Positions 12,117-23,380 of a stretch of 64,000 bases of DNA are shown here, one piece after another; positions within the stretch are counted from its first letter, which is position 1; every line of letters starts with the position of its first letter. Made by a program: the position numbers and the translations under genes. The notes below the pieces were generated by a model, which made no database searches, was not told where the DNA came from, and worked only from the letters and a program-made list of their open reading frames with translations. The DNA is taken from assembly GCA_036429605.1 (NCBI GenBank), contig CM071589.1:1798001-1862000 (forward strand), read 5' to 3'. This DNA comes from Cladobotryum mycophilum. Lineage: Eukaryota; Ascomycota; Sordariomycetes; Hypocreales; Hypocreaceae.

Positions 12117-13479
12117 TTACTTCTCCTTCTGCGGTGAAGGAGATGGAGTCGGCGGTGAAATCTCCAACCAGCTCGTCATTGGCGCTGGCGGCGCCGGCTC
12201 TGATCCCGGCAGCTCGTAGCGACCTTCGATGCCGATGGGAGACCCTAGCTCTGTGGCCCCCGGTCTCGGACTCAGGGGATCGACTTCTGTATCGTCGGCC
12301 TCTAGTCTCTCGGCGGAATCGATTTCCACGGGAGCTGCCTCTGGCCCGTTGGGCTCGTGCAGGACGGGCAGGGGAGAAGCCGGTGACGATTCGGGGAACG
12401 GAGGTGTTGGCTGGGTGCCATCCCCGGGTGATGATGATGCAACTAGTGTTGATGGGGTGACGGCTGTCATGGTGGGATCGTCTGAGGCATCCGCTTCGCC
12501 CTCGGTTTGTTCGTTTGATTTGATTTGCTTGTCCTGCCGTCGTCTCACGAATAGTAGCCAGATGACGCCCCCGATGATGAAAGCACCCCCCACGGATATC
12601 CCGACCGCAATGCCGATGGTCTTTCCGGATGAGCTCTTGGAACTTGATGGAGGATCGGGGGAGATGCCGCCGGTAGGAGTGGCTGTAGGGTTTCCATCTG
12701 TGCAGTACCCGGATCCTTGATATGATGTGCACAACTGCGTATTACCACAGCACCCATTCCCGTCCGCGCACTTGTACTGCTCCGTCGTACACCCTTCCAC
12801 CACGGGCGTCAACCTGGGCGTCGGCTCCGCCGTCTTGGTCGATACGCAGTGCCCCCCATTCTGGCACTCGGAGCCAAAGGGACAACAGCCCCCGCCGAGT
12901 GACGACGGGCAGAGATAGTAGCTCGTCTGCGGGCACTGCCTGTTACAGCATCCCGCTTGAGTCTGCACTCCGCCGTTGCTGATGATGGCGGTAGCGGCGG
13001 TGGTAGTGGGGGTTATGGTAGAATAGCAAAAGAATGCCGTGCTGGAGCAGAACGAGTCGTTGACACAGTTGGAGCCGATGGGGCAGCACTTTGGCTCGTT
13101 TGCCTTGTTGACATAGCAGTAGCTGTCGTTGGCGCAGCATCGCGTTGGGTAATTGATGTCAAGACCTTTTTCCCCCATGCAATAATAATGCGTGTGTCAG
13201 TTCCCCTGAGTCAAAAGCAGAGAGAGACATGCAGAAAACGGCAGAGCGAGGAGAGAGAGAAGAGAGCCCAATGAATGAATGAATGAATGAATGAATCCAC
13301 TTACAGCCGTGATTACCTGCACCACAGCTCCCGTCGCGTTTCACAAAGGCGTGTGATTTATCGATGACATAGCGTGGTGTGAAACCCGTTGGCAAAACCT
13401 CGAGGGATCCATATCTGCTGCCCTTCAAGGCGCCGGCAAAGGCCAAGGTGGCGATGCGAAGCAAGAGGAGATGTCGCAT
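12117..13479 (-). CDS. Secretory Cys-rich single-pass membrane protein, unknown function
   Basis: Exon 1 is 13479..13305 and exon 2 is 13165..12117, joined by a phase-1 intron (GTAAGT donor, AAAAAG acceptor) that restores a Cys codon; 407 aa. The N-terminal MRHLLLLRIATLAFAGALKG looks like a signal peptide. Residues 52-213 hold about 22 Cys in CC and CxxxxxC patterns (RCCANDSYCY, CCPIGSNC, GGCCPFGSECQNGGHC, NGCCGNTQLC), resembling repeated small disulfide modules seen in fungal surface proteins. A Ser/Pro linker and one transmembrane helix (about 242-265, IGIAVGISVGGAFIIGGVIW) follow, then RRR and a Pro/Glu-rich cytoplasmic tail. The topology suggests a wall- or surface-sensing protein, but no catalytic domain is visible and I do not recognise a named family. 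Confidence 0.75.
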
Positions 13480-13528
13480 CGTTTTCGCTCGCCCAACGTG
13501 CAGACAGACAGACGCATTTGATGGGACC

Positions 13529-13555
13529 AAAAAAAAAAAAAAAAAAAAAAAAAAA
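13529..13555. repeat. A27 homopolymer
   Basis: Uninterrupted run of 27 A, 50 bp upstream of the Cys-rich membrane protein start; dA:dT tracts can exclude nucleosomes in promoters. Confidence 0.9.
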
Positions 13556-14052
13556 GGAAAAAGAAAAGGAAAAAGAGCCACTGTCAATTAACGAACAGGT
13601 TCAAGTTCTCTGATAGTTTCCCCGATGCACCCCGTAGGAATAGGAAAAGCAGATGAAGAGGGCCTTCCGTTTTTTGCGCGCAACATTGTTGATGAAAGGA
13701 TGTGAAGGAGAGAAAAAAAGACCAATGCCCATCCCATCTCACATCCCTCTTTGAAGTAACAAGGCGATGTTGGTCTTCCGCACACACATTGGTCGCCTCG
13801 CGGCGGCGGCGGGGGGCTTATGCATTCATGCACATTCGCAGGCTACAGCTGAATCGGGACCGGTCCCCGCGGGTGTTTTACGTACGTGTGGTGCCTATAA
13901 TTGGACCATTCTTCGTTTTCTGTTTCTTTTATTTTTATTTTTTTTATGCATGTAATACAAGCCCTTTGTTGAAACGCAGGAACTTCGGCCGCGTCCTACA
14001 TGCGGTTTAGGACTATTAATGGGCTAAAACAAGAAGGATGAAACTTCATGCG

Positions 14053-14096
14053 GAGGAAGAAGAAGAAGAAGAAGAAGAAGAAGAAGAAGAAGAAGA
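14053..14096. repeat. GAA/AAG microsatellite
   Basis: About 14 tandem GAA units followed by GAT units, in noncoding sequence downstream of the dioxygenase gene. Confidence 0.9.
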
Positions 14097-14260
14097 TGAT
14101 GATGATGCGATGGAATCAATTTGCTAACAACTAGAGAAAAAAGTGTGTACATGCTAAAATCCGAGTCAAAAATCCAAATTTCCCCTTTGTTGTCCGGGTA
14201 TTTGTCCTTCTACCACCACCACACAAAGTGCTCTCTCTCTCTCTCTCTCTCGCCTCCTGC

Positions 14261-15795
14261 TTACGAGCGGGTCACTCCCCTCTCCGTAGCAAACTTGTCG
14301 ACTTCCTTCCGGAGCGTCTCCTTCTGCCGCATCGCATGATCCATGACATCGTCGGCGACCTTGCCCAGACCGTTGTCGTGGTGAATCTTGGTCTTCTCGT
14401 ACACGTCCTCCATTTCCGCGAGGACGGCGCCGAGCTGGTTGGGCAACCAGGTGACAATGGGGCTGCCACCAGTGGCGGTAGGGTGCGAGGTCTGCTTCAG
14501 GATGTACTCTCTGGCGAAGCACCAGTGGCGCCAGCGGAAGTCCCGAACTTCGTTCAGGATCTGAATCCACAGGCTTCGGGACTCGCGCAGAAGCTCTCTC
14601 TGCTCGTCGGACGTGGGCGACACCCTGAAGCCGAGAGCAAACGTCTTGAGGTCCAGCTCTAGGGAGCGGTTCTTGATGTACTGCAGGAAAGTCTTGTGGT
14701 TGCTGGGGCGGTACTCGCGGAAGTCGGTGAGGATGGCAGTCAGTGGCGTTTCCGGCATGGGGATCTGGAGCAGGTTATCCATGAGGGGCACCATGGAGTC
14801 GTTGGCACCGCTCTCGCCTCGGAACGACATGGGCTTGTTGTCAAAGAGGCCCTCGTAGACGACACCGTTGGGGAACATGGACTGCGCGGTAATGCCGAAG
14901 ATGAAGGTCCGGAAGCTGGTGTAGTCTCTTGGGCGGGACTTGCCCCACATTGTCTCCATGACAGCGTTGATCTTCTTCATCGAGTCAAGGATATCAGTCA
15001 GGCCCTGGTTGAACGACGTACGCTGCTCAACGGTACCAAGGGCCGAGGTGGTCTTGGCGGCCTCAGCAAGGCAGCTCACAACTCCAGCTACCAAGGGGCC
15101 GGAGTGCTTGACCATGTCGATGTGAACGAGGACAAAGCCAGCCTCGGAGGAGGTTGGATCTAAGCCATGTTCAAAAGCGCGGATGAGGCGAATGTTGTCA
15201 TACTCGAGGCCACGTGAAGGCTCTTCGAGGCGATAGTTGAACAAGGCATAGGAGCCAGCATACTCCATGAAGGGCTTGAAGCCGGTGCTGTAAAGCAAGA
15301 GTTAGACAGGGGATAGTATTGTTTGTTACCAGGTGACACTTACATCTCAGCACATCGGGCAATCGGATGTGAGATCTGCTTGGGCAAAGTCTGTCGTCCG
15401 AGTCCATAGCCCTCGCCCCTGACGAAGCGCTCATGACAAGGCTCCAAGAGGTAGGCTGAAGCAAGGAAAGAGTAGTCTCGGTAGAGAGCGTTCATAAGGG
15501 GGAGGTTGTCCTTGTACAGGTCCATGTACTGGGTGAGGTCGGGGAACTTGCCGTCGACCTCATCACCGAGCTTGCTATGGGCCAACAGACCAGGCTCCCC
15601 TGAGAGAGTCTTGACGGGCATGCGTTGAAGGATGGACTCTAGGGGTTCAAACTCCTTGGGGAGTGTAACGATGGGGTCCATACGGGGGAGGAAGCCTCTG
15701 GTCGTAGAGACCATGAAGGCAGGGAGGGACGTGTCATCGGGACGAGCGTCTGTGAGGACCTCGAAGGGAGGAGTGGAGGTGGAGATGGAGCCCAT
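14261..15795 (-). CDS. Indoleamine 2,3-dioxygenase, kynurenine pathway
   Basis: Exon 1 is 15795..15344 and exon 2 is 15287..14261. The 56-nt intron (GTAAGT donor, TTTACAG acceptor) is phase 2 and joins AEI-TGFKPF; 492 aa, the usual size for fungal forms (yeast BNA2 is similar). The enzyme is a cytosolic heme protein that opens the tryptophan indole ring to N-formylkynurenine, the first step of the kynurenine route to NAD+. Family signatures are SMFPNGVVYEGLFDN, SFRGESGANDSMVP and RWRHWCFAREYI; the His in the last is the likely proximal heme ligand. TATGGSPIVTWLPNQL follows. Start MGSISTSTPP begins the only long frame. No other kynurenine gene lies nearby. Two strong palindromes lie 226 and 933 bp upstream of the start codon. 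Confidence 0.95.
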
Positions 15796-16020
15796 TGCGA
15801 TAAGGCTGTGTGTGGGTGGCGATGTTCAAGAAAGAAAGGAGGTTGGACTTGGATGTGGTTGAGGTTGAAAAGAAGGCTTAAGGGGGTTTAGACCAGGCTG
15901 TATGCACAGAGGGTCCTTGTTTTTGTTGTAATGGATGGTTGGATTGCTTGGATAGTTGAGGATAGAATGATGAGATTCATGTCCGTCTAGTCCGGGTCCG
16001 CGCCGCCGCCTAAGTACCCG

Positions 16021-16044
16021 GTGGCCGGAATGGATTCCGGCCAC
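16021..16044. promoter_or_regulatory. Perfect 24-bp palindrome, possible regulatory site
   Basis: Arms GTGGCCGGAAT and ATTCCGGCCAC (11 bp each, perfect) around GG. It contains inverted CGG/CCG triplets eight bases apart, a layout used by dimeric Zn2Cys6 factors. It lies 226 bp upstream of the dioxygenase start codon. Function is inferred only. Confidence 0.4.
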
Positions 16045-16727
16045 GATGGTGGGGATGAGGTCACGATGTACGGCCGAACCGGCGGTCGAGAACACACCCC
16101 CTTCGCTTTTCGAGGAAGGTGTCCCAAAGCTAATGCGCGGAGAACACGTAACAGAAACCTCCCGAATAATTGCCTATCTTTTAGGGAGGGGGAAAGAGAG
16201 AAACAAGTGTAGCCCGGTCGTGAGTTGATTCGCACGGCCGGTGGGGGCGAGAGGACCAAGACGGGCTTGAATCACGATGGGTTGGTGATGGGTTGACATT
16301 GGCGAGTGGCAAGTGCGGTTGTTCTGAGGCAATAGATAAGCTCATCGTTACCCCCTTTGATAGCGGAATAACACATACTATCTTCGATCTCAAGCAAAAA
16401 GTGAAGTCATACACACATACACACATACACACACACGGGTGGGCTACATGAATGCATCTGGCGCGCCCCCCTTCCCCCCTCATAGATACGGGAACCCGAA
16501 AAGATAGGTAGGTTGCCGTAGTGGGACGCACAACAATGGAGCCCCCTTATCATGTGCCGTCTGTGCCCTTTTTTCTTGGTGCATCACCACCCACACGCTT
16601 GGGCAAGTGCCAGTGCCTTCCATTTGGTTTTTTGTGGGGGAGGGGCCGGTGTGTCAACTCAACCAGGAGCTCAGACCCACATATGCCGATACTGCCCGGC
16701 CCATTTAGGCAATTTTAACTGGACCTT

Positions 16728-16748
16728 TGGCCGGAATCATTCCGGCCA
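16728..16748. promoter_or_regulatory. Second copy of the CCGGAAT palindrome
   Basis: Arms TGGCCGGAAT and ATTCCGGCCA (10 bp each, perfect) around a single C. The arm sequence is the same as in the palindrome at 16021. The CGG/CCG spacing is seven here, against eight there. Confidence 0.4.
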
Positions 16749-17453
16749 CAGAACGAGATCGGAGCCGGACTCCTGTCATTGATGGCCAGAGGTACGTCCT
16801 CGTCCTCCCTTGAGCAGCATAAATCACAAGTATCGAAAAAAGTGGGTTCTCCCCGTCCACCTCCGTCCGTGGAAGTTGTGCCCGCAAACAGGGGAAGCCA
16901 TTGAGTTGCCATTTGGTAATTATTATCCAATGTGAAACGATTTCCCAGAGTCGCCCGGCCAGACCCTTGAACACTAATAAAGACGGGCTTCATGAATCAT
17001 CAAGTCTTTCCTAGCATCATTTGAGCCGTGGACATCATCCCCGGCCTCCCTCCCCACAAAAGAAATACGTTGACCATACAAATAAAATCTCATACCATCA
17101 TTTTGCCTCTCAGTTAAACCCCCATCGATCTCGATGCTTTCGTCGCCGTCATGGTCCGAAGCCCGCTTGGGGTCATGGGCAGCGACAAGGCCGGCACTGA
17201 AGCCCTCAAGCTGGAGGAGGCCTTCATGTCCGCATCTTCCAATACCACCGCGCCTTGATCCACCCCCGTTGTCGTGTTGACAAATGGAACCCCCGACTCA
17301 TAAAAAGTGCTGGAGTCTGTCGACTGTCATCCCTTGTCAGCATCGAGTCACGCGCGCTGATGAGTTTTTATTTTTAATTTTTTTTAATTTTTTTTTATCT
17401 TTTACCTTGAGTGAGTCCGTGGCCTTGGCCAGATACAGAGTCTTCGTGTGCTC

Positions 17454-18474
17454 TCAGGTCACTGTTTGGGTACTCCGCGAAATTCTCGTCGATGTGAAGA
17501 TGAGTGTCGTGAGCTTTTCCTTGACCATGGATGTTGCTCGGTTGGCACTATTCATAATGTCGGCAATCACACTCGACGGTGCCAAAGTTTGTGGCGGACT
17601 CAATTCATCTGCTGTGGCGGTTGGAATTATAGGAGGAGTCCCTGGTGGACTCGACATCGAATCCTTCTCGGTCGAAACTGGATCGGAGACAGCAGCATCG
17701 GAATCCATGGTATTCGACGAGGCTGCTTCCTTGAAGACTCCAGGGGCACCATCGCTGGGTTTCCCTTCACTTATTGCTTTGGCATTACTCAGCCATTAAA
17801 ATTTCGTGGTGCGGTTAAAATGTTATCGACTTACAAGTTGTAGCCGCCAATGATTCAGAAACCACCGCCGCAGGCTTCTCGCTCCTTACAAAGGTCGGTC
17901 TTGTCGGTGCCCCTGCTTGGTGGGATGCTTGGCGGTCATTATCGTTCGGCATTCGGTGTTCGGCATCGCTCGTCTCTTCATACCCCTTGCCGCTTGACGT
18001 TGTAACAATGTCTGGCTGTTTATTCGGTTCTATAATATTTCCTGTTGCTTTTGCTCTACTGATGCAGTTAGTGTCTCTACCAATGACAGAAGGGTCACGC
18101 ACCTCATTTATATCACGAATAGTCAAGGAACCTGCACAGTCGTATTCAGATTCCGACACCTCGACTGGTTCAGGAGTAAAAGTAGAAGAAGGGGGATCTG
18201 CCGATGATAGAATAGCACCAACTTCTGCTTCTAATGCCTTGATTCTACCGAGAACGTCCTCCAACTCTTGCTCAGGAACCTCGACCATGTTATCTCGGCC
18301 TTCTACCACCGATCGAGCGACCTTCAAAGCGTGGTGCAAATAACCGAGATTCGTTGACACTTCGGGTATAGAGCTGTGATTAAGCAACTCTGCAGTTTCA
18401 TGGTTCGCTTCTCGACCGATCTGGTTGACCATGCTCAAGGCAAGTCCGTAAAGAGGAAGATCTAGATAAACCAT
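17454..18474 (-). CDS. Hypothetical protein, helical N terminus and disordered C terminus
   Basis: Exon 1 is 18474..17835. A GTAAGT donor leads to an AATAAG acceptor, and exon 2 is 17770..17454, which keeps the frame (about 318 aa, joined as LAATTLKGKPSDG). I do not recognise the family. The first 90 residues look helical (LYGLALSMVNQIGREANHE; LEDVLGRIKALEAEVGAIL is a possible coiled coil). The rest is acidic, Ser/Thr-rich and probably disordered, with a last helical stretch ADIMNSANRATSMVKEKLTT. No signal peptide or membrane segment is seen. The acceptor is not a strong one, so the exact junction is uncertain. It lies in tandem with the next hypothetical gene in a region of lineage-specific appearance. 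Confidence 0.5.
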
Positions 18475-19259
18475 AGTTGCAAGTTCCCGCTAGAAGAAGA
18501 AGAATGAAGAAAAGAGTAATTGTGCATGGAACCGGGTTCGGTGATTCCATCCATCATAGGCAGAGTGATATCATATAGTCAAGAAAGGAGAAAGTTGTCG
18601 TGAGGAGCAACGCATTCCAACTGCTGCGATGACAACCATTACCAGGCAAGACGTCAAGCTAAGACCTTGTCTTGCTTCTTTCACATTCCATCCAATCTCA
18701 ATGGATAGTCGATTAGAATCTTCGCCAAACACATTCCTGCCCAAGACATCTCAGGATCGTGATGAGCTTCGACCATCTCACCAAGTTTTGTCTTGCTGCC
18801 AATTAATTGCCTGGATCATTCCCCTCTTTGCAGATGGATGGAATGTCAAAATGATACCTACATCATCTACCCGCCAATGCCTTGAGCGTGACACTCATGT
18901 GAAATCGTGAATATGATCAAACTTTCATTCCATTCTGCTTGTTCATTGCTTGTAGTCACATCGTCTTCTTATTTTCATCTATTTCGTCTATTTTCGTCTT
19001 AATTATCGTATTGGTCATCCGTATAATTTCTTCGTGCTGAGACTCCTCGAAACACTCTTGAGATATTCTTTTCTACCAACATTCTCCTTTTATCACCCCT
19101 AATTAATTTCGAAATGAGACATCTAGGGGGATCAGGCACCTCTCCGACAAACGTAAATTTGAACACACAAACTTTGATAATGCTGTATTGATATTTGCTC
19201 TGTTTGGATCCCTTCCGAGTGGCACAGCCATCTCATTGATCTGGTGTAACGCCCAATTC
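18475..19259. other. Intergenic gap between two hypothetical genes
   Basis: 785 bp of AT-rich sequence. A plus-strand frame of 93 codons at 18629-18910 shows no domain. It is too weak to call. Confidence 0.4.
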
Positions 19260-19779
19260 TCACAGTAGGCAATAAGTCCGGATGGCCTGTCTCTTTTCCT
19301 GAGCAGTAGCCAAGGGATTCGGGTCAACACCAAGACAACGAAGAATTCTAGCTGCTCCCGAATCTGGAGAATGTGAATCATACAGACGCATAGGCGACTG
19401 AGAAGCTGGCAGCTTACTGTCTAAGGCGACCAATTCATCAATTGATGACGGAAATCCATCAATAGGCAACCCAGTACGTACATCGAGTAGGGGAATAAAT
19501 GGGTGAAGCACTCCATGGCGGCCATTGTGGCGGCCAATGACGGTATTCTTATACCTTAAAGCATCGTCAGTCACGGAGCAATTGTTTGGAGTTGGGATGT
19601 AAAACCGACCGATAGTCTGGGCTCCGGGCATGAGCCATAATAGCACGGAATCCATTCTCGGTTTCTTGGAATTGAGTGTGCAGATCCCCAAACCGTTTCT
19701 CCACTTCTCGCTTGAGATCCTCCATCGCTGCCAGAACCAGTTGGTTGTTTTGGGTGGTGTTGATGCGTAATTTCGTCAT
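19260..19779 (-). CDS. Hypothetical protein with coiled-coil start
   Basis: Likely exons are 19779..19606 and 19547..19260 (153 aa). The 58-nt intron has a weak GTTTTA donor, a CTGAC branch and a TATAAG acceptor. The N-terminal part is a heptad-like helix (LKREVEKRFGDLHTQFQETE). The second exon reads FIPLLDVRTGLPIDGFPSS and ends in a region (GAARILRCLGVDPNPLA, then KRQAIRTYCLL) that resembles a recurring group of uncharacterised Sordariomycete proteins. No enzymatic motif is visible. The two frames clearly belong together by composition, but the junction is a best guess. Confidence 0.45.
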
Positions 19780-21081
19780 TGCTACTGTTCACATGCCATG
19801 AATTTGCAACACGAGAGAAGACTTGATTGTAGCAACGATGCGTATGAAAGTTGATGCATTTTTTCTTCTTGCAAATTTTCATTTTCATTTTACACGTAGA
19901 TGTTAAAGTTTCCAATCTGATTTTAGGAAAGAGCTCTTTGATCACTGTGCTTTACGGTGGATGATCATGACACAGTGCACACGATACAGTACGTTGCTCT
20001 ACAGAGGATGCCCCTTCCTTCTTTCCTGCATTAGCGGCGCCACGGCTGTTGGTGGAAAGCTTCATCAAAGGACAGCGGCATTTGCGCACAATCAACGTGG
20101 TGGTGGTGGTACCTGCCTACAAAAGGCAAAAGATACAAGTATATTTGCTTTGTACAACGTAGAGTGCCTGGCTTACTAAGACAAGGCTCCAAGGCTCTTA
20201 CACCGGGGCCTCAAGGCCTGTCATATTAGGAACAATAGCCACACATGATTGGCTATCCGGAGGGTGAAATAATGCGAAGGAAGACATTTAACACGCCCAT
20301 TGCACGCCCCCTTTTTTAGGTTGGCCTGCTCGACCTGGTTGGATTGCCACATGACACTAATCCGTTTCTGGGAGTGTGACTTTTCGGAACCTGAATCTCC
20401 TCTTGCGTCGCTGCGCTGCTGGGCCATCCGTGCCAGCACGAACAAGAAGAAACCTCTCCAGCAGGGCTCCCATTTTTTTTTTGGTTCCAGGTTGTGTGTG
20501 CGCGCCGCCGCCCTTTGGCCCAAAACTGAAGAATAAAATCAAACGCCCCGAAACCTGCGAGACAATGAAAATCCCTCCGTCAATCTCCGCTTCCCCCAAA
20601 CAATCTCTCTCTTCCTCTCTCACCTCTGCAACCATCACCACTTTTTGCCTCCATCATGACAATGACCACCATCGCCAACTAAGCTTTCCCTGGTTTCCCG
20701 GTGCTCCACGCAAAAAAGTGCCCGCCCAGAGAGAGCAAGCAGCAAAACCCCCCTGGGCCGAATCACCACCAACCCAAGTTATTACCATTCGGTTCCATTA
20801 CCATATTACTATTGCCTTAACCATCCAACCTAGTAGTCCATCGCCTCTACTGGGCCGTGTTCGCACCACCAAAAATCTCGCTCAGCCTCATTCAACTCTG
20901 CTCCTCAACTTAATCTTTTCTTCCATCATCACCGTTCTTCCAACAAAAACCATCATCACAATCCATCACTCTCCTCCATCAACGACGCCCATCGCCATCA
21001 AACCGCCATCGCTACTCTCATCGTCAGAATCGCTAATTCAATATTCAACTTTTGCGAATACACCGCTGTCTATCAGACGCG
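19780..21081. other. Long pyrimidine-rich leader of ies4
   Basis: 1.3 kb upstream of ies4. From about 20550 it is CT- and CA-rich, typical of fungal 5' leaders. An open frame of 243 codons (20376-21107) overlaps the real start and translates to low-complexity Ser/Thr/Pro/His, so I treat it as leader. Confidence 0.5.
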
Positions 21082-21979
21082 ATGGCTCCATCTTCCAAGG
21101 CTGCTGACGGCCGACGCAAGTCGGGTGCCAAACCTACCTTGACCATCACTCTCAAAGTCTCGCCTACCCAGCTACGCGAAATCTTCCCATCCGCGTCCGG
21201 TGATGAAAGGTCCCCCACCCAAGAATCAAAAGATGTCAAAGAAACCGTGGATATAAACGAGTCCCCCGCGACTCCCAGCGCGTTGGTTGCATCCAACATC
21301 ACCAATTCTAATGGCGACAATGCATCTGATTCAAATGCTGCAACTCCCGCCGCAGAGGGCACACCTGCGCCGTCTGTAATGGGACCACCCACCGAGGGTG
21401 TAAAGAAGAAGGGCGTGAAGCGATCTGCTGCTGTTGCCAACGGTACGATTGATGGAATTCCCAAGCCAAGAGGCAAGCCCGGTCCGAAGAAGAAACCTCG
21501 ATTGTAAGTTTACATCATTCCCTCTTATCGCTACTCGATGCATCTCGCTAACACATTTTTTTTTGTCTTGCAGGGAGGATGGTACTATTGATCATGCCAG
21601 CGCCGCCAACCGGGCAGCCGGCATCCATAAACTTGGTCCCAAGGCAAACCAGGGAGCCATCAATGCCGGCCTACGTGCTCTCGATCGATCTGGCAAGCCC
21701 TGCCGAAGGTGGGCCAAGGGTGGTTTCACGCTCAAGAGTTTTACCGGAGTGATATGGGAGATTCCTCGATGGACAGCTCCGCCCAGGAAGAACCCAGACT
21801 CCAGCACAGAGGACTCTGCCGTACCCTCGGCTGAGAGCAGCAACAAAGAGAACAAGGAGAATGGCAATGAAGGCAACAGCGTCACAAACAGTAACAGTGG
21901 TGCTGACGTCGAAATGCACAGCGTGCTCAGTATCCAAGCGTCCTCACCAGCGCCTATTGCTGTCGCAGCGGCCTCATAG
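21082..21979 (+). CDS. ies4: INO80 chromatin-remodelling complex subunit Ies4
   Basis: Exon 1 is 21082..21503 and exon 2 is 21574..21979. The 70-nt intron (GTAAGT, TTGCAG) is phase 2; 275 aa. The protein carries the small basic C-terminal block of the fungal Ies4 family: KLGPKANQGAINAGLRALDR, then SGKPCRRWAKGGF and LKSFTGVIWEIPRW. The N-terminal part starts with a basic stretch and TLTITLKVSPTQLREIFPSA. The middle ends in a Lys/Pro-rich nuclear-localisation-like segment (KPRGKPGPKKKPR) that the intron splits from the conserved block. Ies4 is a nuclear accessory subunit of the INO80 ATP-dependent remodeller and, in yeast, a checkpoint-kinase target. The tail after residue 210 is acidic and Asn/Ser-rich. 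Confidence 0.85.
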
Positions 21980-23348
21980 TCCAACTACCTTCCCTTTCAT
22001 TTCGTTTCATTTCATTAATGGGGAGTTGGAACTACGTTACAGAAAAGGCAACAATTGGAGTTTACGGGTCTAGAAAAGGGCCGATGTATGCATGAATCCC
22101 AGTAAGATCCTCGGAGGTGACCACCCAGGTCGTTTTTTGCTTTGTTTGGGTTTTCCTCATGATTAGCGACGTTGATGTCGCCGGCGTTGGCTGGAAGGCA
22201 ATGCAAGCCACCACAGGCTTTTGCAGGGAGTATGGGTTTCAAGGTTGGCGTAATGTTTGTACAGTAACGGAATACTCTTTATTCAAGGTAGAGACGACCT
22301 AGTTAATGTCACTCGTTGCTTTTACTCTGCATATTTTGTGTGTCTAATGCCATGTATTATGAATTTGGGGGAGGGGGATGGTGTGTTGCATGAGTGTTGG
22401 TTTGCTCTTTGTCCGTATCCATGATCCAACAGTGCGGCTTGGCCGTGGAGGATTTTACTACTAACTGCTCTACGGATTCACCGGAGGTCTGAGCTGAGGC
22501 ATTTGCCTCAAATCTGGTTCTACGATGTTCTACTGCATCATGAAGCCGCGACGTATCTCATGAGCGCACATTTTTGACATGCCGGGGCAGGTTGATTTTC
22601 TACATGTTTTGTTGACTGCAGCTTTTTTATTCTGCAGTCAGCGATTCAAAATGGCCATGTGTCGATCTTGTGTGGTATCTACGACCATTGGGCGGCTACA
22701 GCGTCGCAGGTGAGGGCAGTGAGCGAGAAATTGCTGGTTCTTCAACACACTCGGCGCGTATTGCGTGGTTGGTATGCTTAGTCATTCAAGGATGCCAACT
22801 CTAGCGAATCCGGATGTCGCTCCGGGGCGTACTGTATGTACGTGGAGGTGGCTGGATTAAGGATGAGCTGTACGGAGTACATGTGTCTGTGTTGGGGGAA
22901 TGAATCATGGATTAGGTAGTAAACCGTTGTGAGGTATTGCGTACGTATCCTATGAGGAACCTTGATATGGATGATTTCAGCCCCTGGATGGTGAGATACA
23001 GGTACCTTGGCTGCTGTTCTTTGGTTCGAATTGCTGACGTGCACAGATCCTCAGCGGTTGCTTTGGCGGTTGAATGTCCCCGTGATTGATAGCCTTGCGT
23101 GCTAAAGCTCAGCGGGGCAGGCCATGGAAAACATACACCCCCTCCACTTAAGCGAGTCGTTCCGAGCAGTGGCCAATGTCCAGCGTCCAAGTCCAAGTCC
23201 AGTAACTTGTAGCGGATGGATGACACGCCATCAATGTTGATTAAGCAACTTTCCCATACTGTCTTCTCCACCTCGGGAAGAACCAAGGTCAAACAGATTG
23301 AGCACATAAAAAGAGCATGATCAATAACTCCCTCTACCAGCTGCTTCC

Positions 23349-23380
<32 letters not shown>

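Larger units (their letters stand above)
13480..14260. other. Intergenic region with A27 tract and purine repeats
   Basis: Promoter of the Cys-rich membrane protein and 3' flank of the dioxygenase gene. It contains an A27 run (13529-13555), a GAA repeat (about 14053-14096) and a CT repeat (about 14231-14252). No gene seen. Confidence 0.5.
15796..17453. other. Intergenic region upstream of the dioxygenase gene
   Basis: About 1.65 kb. It holds two near-identical palindromes (16021-16044, 16728-16748) and an ACACAT repeat (about 16403-16436). A GC-rich open stretch near 17142-17280 has two overlapping short frames (35 and 48 codons) but no family resemblance. No gene is supported. Confidence 0.45.

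Noticed and set aside
12229..12720. Long plus-strand frame inside the Cys-rich protein gene
   Set aside because: Antisense shadow; the minus strand has signal peptide, Cys modules and membrane helix that explain the open phases.
7144..15795. GGPP synthase with dioxygenase as a possible indole-diterpene cluster
   Set aside because: No prenyltransferase, cyclase, P450 or FAD monooxygenase lies between or around them; both look like primary-metabolism genes.
20376..21107. 243-codon plus-strand frame ahead of ies4
   Set aside because: Low-complexity Ser/Thr/Pro/His translation of a CT/CA-rich leader that overlaps the true ies4 start in another phase.
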